Assembly: GCF_900107045.1 (NCBI RefSeq)
Contig: NZ_FNON01000013.1
Location: forward strand, 1 to 64,000
Source: Amycolatopsis xylanica
GTDB taxonomy: Bacteria > Actinomycetota > Actinomycetes > Mycobacteriales > Pseudonocardiaceae
Length of the DNA stretch: 64,000 nt
Direction: 5' to 3'
Part shown: piece by piece, positions 57,401 to 64,000 of the stretch
Layout: each line of letters opens with the position of its first letter
How positions within the stretch are numbered: the first letter of the stretch is position 1
Notes under the pieces: model-generated
The model's input: only the letters and a program-made list of their open reading frames with translations
Database searches by the model: none
What the model was told of the DNA's origin: nothing
Program-made: the position numbers and the translations under genes

Positions 57401-58308
57401 CAGCTCCTCCTCGGGTCGAAATCGGACACGGCGGCGAGCTCCTCGAAGAGCTCGCGCTCCCGTTTGCCGAGCTTCTTCGGCACCAGCACGCGCACCTCGG
57501 CGTAGAGATCGCCCGGCTTGCCCTTGGGGTTGGGCAGGCCCTCGCCGCGCAGCCGCAGCCGCCGTCCGGTCGACGAGCCGGCCGCGACCCGCACCTTCAC
57601 CTCGCCGCCGGGGGTCAGCACGGGAACCGTGGCGCCGAGCGCCGCCTCCCAGGGCGACACCGGCAGGTCGACGGTGATGTCGCGCCCGGACAGGCGGTAG
57701 CGCGGATGCGGCTTGATCCGCACCACCAGGTAGAGGTCGCCGGGCGCGGCGTTCCCGGAGGCGCGCCCGCCCTGACCGGCGAGCCGGATGCGCTGCCCGT
57801 CGACCACACCGGCCGGGATGTCGACGTCGTACCCGCGCTCGCCGCCGATGCTCAAGTGCCGCCGCCCGCCGCGGTAGGCCTCCTCGACCGTCAGCTCGAG
57901 TTCGGCCTCCTGGTCGGCGCCCGCGACCGGCCCGCCTGCGCCCCGGCCCCGGAAGAAGCCACCCAGCAGGTCCTCGATGTCGACGCCTTCGAATCCCTCG
58001 AACCCGCCGCCGAATCCCGGCCCCGCCTGGGTGCGGCGGACACGGCCGCCGGCACCGGCGTACGCCCGCTCGTCGAAGTCGTCGGGCACCCGGCGGAAAT
58101 CCGCGCCGAACCGGTCGTACTTCTTGCGCTGATCCGGGTCGGACAGCACCTGGTAGGCCTCGCTGATCTCCTTGAAGCGCTCTTCGGCGCCCGGCTCGGG
58201 GTTCACGTCCGGGTGGAGCTGCCGGGCCAGTTTCCGGTACGCCCGCTGGATTTCGTCGGCGCTCGCGGACCTGGCGACACCGAGCGCGTCGTAGAAGTCG
58301 GTGGCCAC
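57400..58308 (-). CDS. DnaJ/CbpA-type co-chaperone
   Basis: The 302-residue protein has a J domain with HPD at 32-34 (FYDALGVARSASADEIQRAY), a Gly/Phe-rich part (about 85-125) and the C-terminal substrate domains (GERGYDVDIPAGVVDGQRIR, GDLYLVVRIKPHPRYRLSGRD). The Cys-rich zinc domain is absent, which makes it the CbpA (type II) class, consistent with cbpM next to it. The GTG start is used. Confidence 0.92.
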   Translation of the reverse strand: MATDFYDALGVARSASADEIQRAYRKLARQLHPDVNPEPGAEERFKEISEAYQVLSDPDQRKKYDRFGADFRRVPDDFDERAYAGAGGRVRRTQAGPGFGGGFEGFEGVDIEDLLGGFFRGRGAGGPVAGADQEAELELTVEEAYRGGRRHLSIGGERGYDVDIPAGVVDGQRIRLAGQGGRASGNAAPGDLYLVVRIKPHPRYRLSGRDITVDLPVSPWEAALGATVPVLTPGGEVKVRVAAGSSTGRRLRLRGEGLPNPKGKPGDLYAEVRVLVPKKLGKRERELFEELAAVSDFDPRRS

Positions 58309-58314
58309 CGGCGC

Positions 58315-58854
58315 TCACTCCCGCGACTTGGACACCGTCACGGCCGTCGGCCGCAGCTGGTGCCGGTCGGTCCCGTAGCCGGGGCGCACGACCCCGGTCA
58401 CGGTGTTCGGCTCGGTGGCCGGGTCCTCGACGACGGCGACGACCTCGTGCCGGTTCGGGTCGAACCGGACGCCGGTCTCGTCGTCACGCGGATACCCGAG
58501 CCCGGCGAGCAGCCGGACGGCTTGCTCCCGGATCGCCTCGACGCCGTGCACGATGGCCGACGGGTCCGCCTCGGCGTGCGTGAGCGCCAGTTCGAGGTTG
58601 TCCAGCACCGGAAGCCAGGCCGCCGCGACCCGCGCCCGCTCGGCTTCGGTCTCCCGCCGCAGCTCCGCGACATGGCGCTTGCGCACGTTGTCGAGGTCGG
58701 CGACGGCCCGCCGCCACCGGTCCTCGAGCTCGGCGATCTTCTCGTCGGTTCCGGTCGCCGGGGCCGGCACGTCCTGGGGGCGGGACTGCGTGCCTGCCCC
58801 GGCGACCTCCGCGGAGGGGTTCTCCTGCTCCGCGGCCCTTCCTGTGGTGGCCAT
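58315..58854 (-). CDS. grpE: Nucleotide exchange factor GrpE
   Basis: The 179-residue protein has a polar N-terminal tail, a coiled-coil region (DEKIAELEDRWRRAVADLDN, RKRHVAELRRETEAERAR) and a C-terminal wing (DPNRHEVVAVVEDP, VRPGYGTDRHQLRPTAVTVS). It drives ADP release from DnaK. It is 9 bp after dnaK and 6 bp before dnaJ. Confidence 0.93.
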   Translation of the reverse strand: MATTGRAAEQENPSAEVAGAGTQSRPQDVPAPATGTDEKIAELEDRWRRAVADLDNVRKRHVAELRRETEAERARVAAAWLPVLDNLELALTHAEADPSAIVHGVEAIREQAVRLLAGLGYPRDDETGVRFDPNRHEVVAVVEDPATEPNTVTGVVRPGYGTDRHQLRPTAVTVSKSRE

Positions 58855-58863
58855 CGGTCCGCC

Positions 58864-60738
58864 TCACGCCCGGTCGAAATCGGCGTCGATCACGTCGTCC
58901 TCGTCGGCCGTCTGCCGTGGGGCGCCGTCGCTGTCGCCGTTGCCGCCGCCGCTCGCCCGCGGCGCGGTGAGCCCGGCCAGCACCTGCTGCAGTTCCGAGG
59001 TCAGCGACCGCACGCGGTCCAAGGGGGCGGCGTCCTTCACGGCCTCACGAGCCTCTTGGACGAGCATCTCCGCCCGCGCCTTCTCATGCGGCGGCGTGGT
59101 GTCGGTGATGGCCCGTTCGACTTGGTACGCGGCCGAATCGAGCAGGTTGCGCGCGTCGATCTCCTCGCGCAGCCGCTGGTCCTCGGACCGGTTGCGCTCG
59201 GCTTCGGAGACCATGCGGTCGACCTCCGCCTGATCGAGGTTCGAGCTTTCGCTGATCGTGATGCCCTGCTGCGCGCCGGTGTCCTTGTCCTTCGCGGTGA
59301 CGTCCAGGATGCCGTTGGCGTCGACGTCGAAGGTGACCTCGATCTGGGGCTCGCCCCTCGGCGCGGGCCGGATGTCGGTGAGCTGGAAACGGCCGAGCAC
59401 CCGGTTGTCGGCGGCCCGTTCCCGTTCGCCTTGCAGCACGACGACATCGACCGCGGGTTGGTTGTCCTCGGCGGTGGAGAACACCTCGGTTCGCCGCGCC
59501 GGGATCGTCGTGTTGCGCTCGACGATCTTCGTCATCACGCCACCGCGGGTTTCGACGCCGAGGGACAGCGGGGTGACGTCGAGCAGCAGGACGTCCTTGA
59601 CCTCGCCCTTGAGCACGCCCGCCTGGACCGCCGCGCCGAGCGCGACGACCTCGTCCGGGTTGACGCTCATGTTCGGGTCCTTGCCGCCGGTCAGCCTGCG
59701 TACCAGGCTCTGCACGGCCGGGATCCGGGTCGACCCGCCGACCAGGATGACCTCGTCGATGTCGTTCGCGGTCACCTTCGCGTCGGCCATCGCCTGCTTG
59801 ACCGGGCCGAGGCAGCGTTCGACGAGGTCCGCGGTGATCTGCTCGAACACCGAACGCATCAGGGTGGTCGTGAGGTGCTTCGGGCCGTCTTTGTCCGCGG
59901 TGATGAACGGCAGGCTCACGCTGGTCTGGCTGACCGAGCTCAGCTCGACCTTCGCCTTCTCGGCGGCCTCGAAGAGCCGTTGCAGCGCCTGCGGATCCGA
60001 CCGCAGATCGATGCCGTTGTCCTTCTGGAACTGATCGGCGAGGTGGTCCACGATCCGGCGGTCGAAGTCGTCCCCGCCGAGGTGGGTGTCACCCGCGGTC
60101 GACCGGACCTCGACCACGCCGTCGCCGACGTCGAGCAGGCTCACGTCGAAGGTGCCGCCGCCGAGGTCGAACACGAGGACCGTCTCGTGGGCCTTCGAGT
60201 CGAGCCCGTACGCGAGCGCGGCGGCGGTCGGCTCGTTGATGATGCGCAGTACCTCGAGGCCCGCGATCTTGCCCGCGTCCTTGGTGGCCTGCCGCTGGGC
60301 GTCGTTGAAGTACGCGGGCACGGTGATGACCGCCTCGGTCACCCGCTCGCCGAGGAACTTGCCCGCGTCGTCGGCGAGCTTGCGCAGGACCTGCGCGCTG
60401 ATCTCCTCCGGCGAGTGGAGCTTGTCGCGGACCTTGAACCGGACGACGCCACCCGGGCCCTCGACGACGTCGAAACCGACCGCCTTGGCCTCGTCACTGA
60501 CTTCGTCGTATTTGCGGCCGATGAACCGCTTCGCCGAGTAGATCGTGCCCTTGGGGTTGAGGATCGCCTGCCTGCGGGCGAGCTGGCCGACCAGCCGCTC
60601 CCCGCTTTCGGTGAACGCGACCACCGACGGGGTGGTCCGCGCGCCTTCGGAGTTGGCGATCACCGTCGGTTCGCCGCCTTCCCAGACGGCGATCACCGAG
60701 TTGGTCGTCCCCAGGTCGATACCGACCGCCTTGGCCAT
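58864..60738 (-). CDS. dnaK: Chaperone DnaK (Hsp70), probably a second copy
   Basis: The 624-residue protein has AVGIDLGTTNSVIAVWEGGE, PAYFNDAQRQATKDAGKIAG, VFDLGGGTFDVSLLDVGDGV and ILVGGSTRIPAVQSLV. The C-terminal part ends in an acidic tail (QTADEDDVIDADFDR). It is bound to YflT-like, GrpE, CbpA, CbpM and ClpB genes. The primary actinomycete dnaK operon carries hspR, which is absent here. That this is a second copy is inference. The ATG at 60738 overlaps the YflT gene (TGATG). Confidence 0.93.
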   Translation of the reverse strand: MAKAVGIDLGTTNSVIAVWEGGEPTVIANSEGARTTPSVVAFTESGERLVGQLARRQAILNPKGTIYSAKRFIGRKYDEVSDEAKAVGFDVVEGPGGVVRFKVRDKLHSPEEISAQVLRKLADDAGKFLGERVTEAVITVPAYFNDAQRQATKDAGKIAGLEVLRIINEPTAAALAYGLDSKAHETVLVFDLGGGTFDVSLLDVGDGVVEVRSTAGDTHLGGDDFDRRIVDHLADQFQKDNGIDLRSDPQALQRLFEAAEKAKVELSSVSQTSVSLPFITADKDGPKHLTTTLMRSVFEQITADLVERCLGPVKQAMADAKVTANDIDEVILVGGSTRIPAVQSLVRRLTGGKDPNMSVNPDEVVALGAAVQAGVLKGEVKDVLLLDVTPLSLGVETRGGVMTKIVERNTTIPARRTEVFSTAEDNQPAVDVVVLQGERERAADNRVLGRFQLTDIRPAPRGEPQIEVTFDVDANGILDVTAKDKDTGAQQGITISESSNLDQAEVDRMVSEAERNRSEDQRLREEIDARNLLDSAAYQVERAITDTTPPHEKARAEMLVQEAREAVKDAAPLDRVRSLTSELQQVLAGLTAPRASGGGNGDSDGAPRQTADEDDVIDADFDRA

Positions 60739-61256
60739 CACACACCCGCCTTCAGCTTGGCGAGCAGTGTCCTGGCTTCGTCGGCCACCGCCTCGTCGGC
60801 GACCACCTCGTAGCGGGTGGGCATCATCGCGCTGACCGAGGCGAAGTCACGGCGGCCGCGCTGGAGCGCGTGCGCGACGAGGCCGAAGATCGCGCCGATC
60901 ACCGCGCCGAACACGAGGCCGTAAATGGCGAGCGTGAAGGACGCCAGCAGGGGCGTGAACCAGTTGAAGACGCCGAACAGCCAGCCGATCAGCAGCCCGG
61001 TGAAGGCGCCGGAGCCGGCTCCGCGCAGTGCGGCGCCGCCGTAGTTCAGGCGCCCGACGACCTGCTCGACGAGCTTGACGTCCGAGCCGATGATGGCGAC
61101 CCGCTCGACTGGGAAGCCGTTGTCCGACAAATAATCGACGGCACGTTCGGCTTCGCTGTAGTTTTCGTAGGACGCGATCGTCCGGCGCTGCTGCGCAGTG
61201 CCGGGATCCGTCGAGTGGCGCGGTACTGGCGCCGTGGCACCGGACTGCGTGGTCAT
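60738..61256 (-). CDS. General stress protein, YflT-like with two membrane segments
   Basis: The 172-residue protein has an N-terminal domain (RRTIASYENYSEAERAVDYL, ERVAIIGSDVKLV) of the YflT/heat-induced type, then two hydrophobic segments (GAFTGLLIGWLFGVFNWF, FTLAIYGLVFGAVIGAIF) and a small C-terminal domain. The ATG at 61256 follows GGAGAG. It is the first gene of the dnaK-clpB operon. The leader has no HspR (HAIR) repeat; a GGGGAAT on the minus strand is a weak sigma-B-type -10. Confidence 0.82.
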   Translation of the reverse strand: MTTQSGATAPVPRHSTDPGTAQQRRTIASYENYSEAERAVDYLSDNGFPVERVAIIGSDVKLVEQVVGRLNYGGAALRGAGSGAFTGLLIGWLFGVFNWFTPLLASFTLAIYGLVFGAVIGAIFGLVAHALQRGRRDFASVSAMMPTRYEVVADEAVADEARTLLAKLKAGV

Positions 61257-61389
61257 GACTCTCCTCAATGCTCGTACGCGGTGATCGCTCGCCCCAGGAC
61301 ACCCACAGTGGCAAGGACCACGGCGCCAGCGCGTGCGCCTGGCAGGCCGAAATTCCCCGCGCGCGATCGACACGGCAGAACAGGATCAA

Positions 61390-61413
61390 CGGCTGTAACG
61401 TTCTAGACAGCCG
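61390..61413. promoter_or_regulatory. Inverted repeat in the YflT / PucR intergenic region
   Basis: CGGCTGT (61390-61396) and ACAGCCG (61407-61413) flank a 10-nt centre, 15 bp before the PucR-type gene. It is a candidate autoregulatory site. Confidence 0.35.
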
Positions 61414-61428
61414 ACGGTCGGAGGTCCG

Positions 61429-63117
61429 ATGGCACCTGCGGACGCGGGCGACGGAGCCCACGAAGTTCCACAAAGGACGGATGGCTGGTGGCGTGGCCGG
61501 CAGTCGACTCTGCGCGGGCTGTTCGCCGTCTCGACGACGATGATCGACGGCCGGGACGCCGACGGCATCATCCGGCTGGCCGCCACCTCCGTCTCTTCGT
61601 TGAGCAGGTGCGGCGCCAAGGCGGTGTACCTGCTCGCCGCGGGTGCGCTCCGCCGTCGTGACGACGCGGAGCCGGACGCGGAGCTCGACCGGCAGATCGG
61701 GCTCCTCGGCGGTGTCAGCGGCCCGCTCCTCCTCCCCGGCGGCGGCTGGTGCTGGGGCTTCGCATTGCGGGGGCTGGACGCCCTGCTGGGTTATCTGGTG
61801 GTGCACGCCGCGGCAGAGCCGCCCGAGGACGAGTTCTTCCTGCTCGAGGCGCTCGGCAGGCAGACGGCGGGTGCGCTGGTGAACGCCTCGCAGCACCGGC
61901 GGGAGCGCGCGCACGCGCTCGAACTGCAGGAGGTCAACGGCAGGCTGTCGGCCTCCGTCGCCCGGCTCGAGCAACAGACGCGCGTGCACGAGGTGCTCAG
62001 CGACATCTCCGTGTCGAGTGCGGGCGAGCCCGGCATCGCCCACGCCGTGCACCAGCTGACTTCGCTGCCGGTCGCGATCGAGGACCGGTTCGGCAACCTG
62101 CGGGCCTGGGCCGGTCCCGGCAAGCCCGACCCGTACCCGAAGCCCCAGGCCCACCGGCGCGAGGAGCTGCTCAGGCGCGCCGCGGCGGTCCCGCACCCGG
62201 TCCGGGAGAAGGATCGGGTGCTCTCGCTGGTCAAACCGCGGCATGAGGTGCTCGCCGTGGTGGCGCTCGTGGACCCGCACGACACCGTGGGCGGCCACGA
62301 GATGTTCACGCTCGAATACGCGACGACGGTGCTGGCACTGGAACTGTCCCACCTGCGCAATCTCGCCGAGGTCGAGTTGCGCCTGCACCGTGACCTGGTC
62401 GACGACCTGATCACCGGCACCGACGACGAGAGTGCCTACGCCCGCGCCGACGCGCTCGGGCACGACCTGCGCCGTGCGCATTGCGTGATCGTCGTCCGCT
62501 GGGACGGCGAGCAGACCGACGACACCGTCGCCGAGGCCGTGGGCCGGGCGGCCGCGTCACTCCAGCTGAGCTCGATGATCTCGCGGCATTCGGGTGTGGT
62601 GGTGGTCCTCGTCAGCGGGTGCCCGGAAGGCGGCACGCTGTATCGCCTGCTTGCGGATCACCTCGGCGGCACCGGCGCGGCCGGGATAGGTGGCCGCTGC
62701 GACCGCCCCGGCGACTTTCCGAGGTCCTACTCGGAAGCGTTACGGGCGTTGGCCATCCGCCGGACGTCGGCGTCGCCCGAGGGTGCGACGACCTTCGACC
62801 AGCTGGGCCTCTATCGCATTCTGGACAGCGGGGAAAATCGCGCCGACATCGTGGCGTACGTCCGGGAATGGCTGGGCAGGCTACTCGACTACGACGAGCA
62901 CAAGAGCGCGGAACTGGTCCAGACGCTGGCGCAGTACCTCGACCGCGGCGGCCACTACGACGAGACCGCCTCCGCGCTGATGATCCACCGCAGCACCCTC
63001 CGCTACCGGCTGGGCCGGATCCGGGAGATCACGGGCCTCGACCTGACCGACGTCGACACCAAGCTCAACTTGCACGTGGCCGTCAGAGCGTGGAAGGTGC
63101 TCGGCGGCTCGGTGTGA
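61429..63117 (+). CDS. PucR-type transcriptional regulator with GAF-like and C-terminal HTH domains
   Basis: The 562-residue protein has an N-terminal GAF-like region (about 30-170, TLRGLFAVSTTMIDGRDADG), a coiled coil (about 170-195), a second sensor part (LTSLPVAIEDRFGNLRAWAG), and the C-terminal PucR HTH: SAELVQTLAQYLDRGGHYDET, ALMIHRSTLRYRLGRIREITGLDL. The start follows GGAGG. The ligand is unknown. It is divergent from the dnaK operon, so it may control that or other stress genes. Confidence 0.85.
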   Translation: MAPADAGDGAHEVPQRTDGWWRGRQSTLRGLFAVSTTMIDGRDADGIIRLAATSVSSLSRCGAKAVYLLAAGALRRRDDAEPDAELDRQIGLLGGVSGPLLLPGGGWCWGFALRGLDALLGYLVVHAAAEPPEDEFFLLEALGRQTAGALVNASQHRRERAHALELQEVNGRLSASVARLEQQTRVHEVLSDISVSSAGEPGIAHAVHQLTSLPVAIEDRFGNLRAWAGPGKPDPYPKPQAHRREELLRRAAAVPHPVREKDRVLSLVKPRHEVLAVVALVDPHDTVGGHEMFTLEYATTVLALELSHLRNLAEVELRLHRDLVDDLITGTDDESAYARADALGHDLRRAHCVIVVRWDGEQTDDTVAEAVGRAAASLQLSSMISRHSGVVVVLVSGCPEGGTLYRLLADHLGGTGAAGIGGRCDRPGDFPRSYSEALRALAIRRTSASPEGATTFDQLGLYRILDSGENRADIVAYVREWLGRLLDYDEHKSAELVQTLAQYLDRGGHYDETASALMIHRSTLRYRLGRIREITGLDLTDVDTKLNLHVAVRAWKVLGGSV

Positions 63118-63123
63118 ACACGG

Positions 63124-64000
63124 CTAGGCCTCAGCGGCGCCGTCGAACCCTTCGGGTGCGTCACGTGGTGGCAAAAACGGTTCCTGCTCTTCCGAAGCCC
63201 CGGTTTCGATGCGCCGGGCCCTGGCCAGCTCGGCGTCGAATTCCGCGCCGAGCAGCACCGCGATGTTCGAGATCCACAGCCAGACCAGAAAGCCGATGAC
63301 CCCGCCGAGCGAGCCGTAAGTCTTGTTGTAGGAAGAGAAATTCGCGACATAGAGAGCGAAAGCGCCGGAGACGAGCACCCACAGCACCACGGCCAGCAGG
63401 CCGCCTGGACTCAGCCAGCGGAATCCCGGCGACTCGACGTTCGGCGCGGCCCAATACAGCAGCGCGAACGCCAGGCTCACCAAAAGGGCGATGACCGGCC
63501 ACTTCGCGATCTCCCAGATCAGGATCCCGGTCGAGCCGATGCCCAGCGCGTGCCCGGCGCGGTCGGCGATCGCGCCGGTCGCCACGACCCCTGCCGCGCA
63601 CAACGCCAGCAGCAGGACCACCGCGAGGGTCAGCCCGACCCGCAACGGCAGTGTCTTCCAGAGCGGGCGGCCTTCGGGCATCTCGTAGATCGAGTTGGCC
63701 GCTCGCATGAACCCGCCCACATAGGCCGACGCGGACCACAGCGCGCCGAGCAGCCCGATGATGGCCAGCGGACCGGCGAGTCCCTTCGACTGCTGGAGTT
63801 CACGGAGCGCGTTCCCGATGATTTCCTTGCCCTGCCCGGGAACGAGCGCGTTCACGTTGTCGATCAGGGTCTGGGTCGCTGACGGGCCGAGCAGGCCGAG
63901 CACCGACGTCAACACGATCACCGCCGGGAAGAGCGACAGGAACGCGTAGTAGGTCAGCGCCGCCGCCCAGTCGGTGAGATTGTCCTCGTTGAATTCCGAA
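63124..64000 (-). CDS. YihY/BrkB-family membrane protein, 5' end outside the window
   Basis: The minus strand is open to the window edge, with TDWAAALTYYAFLSLFPAV just inside, the usual BrkB start region. Membrane helices include AGPLAIIGLLGALWSASAYV and LTLAVVLLLALCAAGVVATG, and the C-terminal tail is acidic. An apparent start at 63921 is internal. The function of the family is unsettled. It converges with the PucR gene, 6 bp away. Confidence 0.88.
   Translation of the reverse strand, partial: SEFNEDNLTDWAAALTYYAFLSLFPAVIVLTSVLGLLGPSATQTLIDNVNALVPGQGKEIIGNALRELQQSKGLAGPLAIIGLLGALWSASAYVGGFMRAANSIYEMPEGRPLWKTLPLRVGLTLAVVLLLALCAAGVVATGAIADRAGHALGIGSTGILIWEIAKWPVIALLVSLAFALLYWAAPNVESPGFRWLSPGGLLAVVLWVLVSGAFALYVANFSSYNKTYGSLGGVIGFLVWLWISNIAVLLGAEFDAELARARRIETGASEEQEPFLPPRDAPEGFDGAAEA

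Noticed and set aside
54399..60813. Very long plus-strand ORFs (900-1000 codons) opposite clpB and dnaK
   Set aside because: They are antisense shadows in G/C-rich DNA; their translations are low-complexity Arg/Gly/Asp/Val strings, while the minus strand gives full ClpB and DnaK.
63124..63921. BrkB gene as a complete ORF starting at 63921
   Set aside because: The frame stays open to 64000 and the upstream residues are conserved BrkB sequence, so the gene is truncated by the window.

Overview
The window reads as chromosomal DNA of a high-GC actinomycete, most likely of the family Pseudonocardiaceae (Amycolatopsis or a near relative). The support is the G/C-rich third codon positions, GTG starts, ATGA/TGATG overlaps between neighbouring genes, a SARP regulator, a DHA2-type MFS exporter, TspO and PucR/LysR/TetR regulators, and a family of extragenic palindromes. 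The taxonomic call is inference; no rRNA is present.

Layout. (1) 1-365: the 5' part of an IS481/IS3-like transposase whose element end cuts into an extragenic palindrome. (2) 365-12630: mixed metabolic genes: a secreted repeat protein, a TetR/VOC divergon followed by an LLM flavin oxidoreductase, a LysR gene divergent from a PhzF / ornithine cyclodeaminase-like / ABM / amidohydrolase operon, lysoplasmalogenase, an MBL hydrolase divergent from an XRE-cupin regulator, TspO, and a secreted eqolisin-like protein. (3) 12670-27973: the most interesting region, a compact biosynthetic cluster. One minus-strand operon encodes an adenylate-forming ligase, an MFS exporter, a 23-residue Cys-x-Cys peptide, a radical SAM enzyme, a sulfotransferase, an SDR, a DegT aminotransferase and an HK97-fold encapsulin-like shell protein. 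A divergent plus-strand arm encodes an ATP-grasp ligase, APS kinase, NAD-epimerase, inositol-monophosphatase-like phosphatase, a DUF1330 protein and a SARP regulator. I read it as a candidate RiPP or peptide-linked sulfated product associated with a natural-product-type encapsulin, with its own PAPS supply and possibly PAP disposal. (4) 28069-32758: a C39-like protein and three tandem secreted peptidoglycan hydrolases with different catalytic heads (M23, transglycosylase-like, GH25) and a near-identical FG-GAP/VCBS tail. (5) 32805-41173: general-stress SDR with a sigma-B-like promoter, haem-oxygenase-like diiron protein, CDGSH protein, membrane protein, epimerase, two FAD enzymes (one with a Rieske domain) and an SRPBCC protein. 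(6) 41183-50628: a complete selenocysteine island: formate dehydrogenase with an in-frame UGA and a bSECIS hairpin, its Fe-S and NrfD subunits, selB, selA, selC (tRNA-Sec) and divergent selD. (7) 50643-61256: PrsW-like protease, then a stress operon: YflT-like protein, dnaK, grpE, dnaJ/cbpA, cbpM, clpB, thioredoxin, UBP zinc finger, a cNMP/TrxR-like fusion and a DUF1931 histone-fold protein. (8) 61429-64000: a PucR-type regulator and the 3' part of a BrkB/YihY membrane protein.

Between genes lie at least eleven long palindromes or parts of them. One family has the core GGTTCTAACC and outer arms CGTGAGTG. It is cut by the IS at 316, split by a nested cassette of other palindromes at 22564-22775, and overlaps the stop codons of cysC, selB and the 36461 gene.
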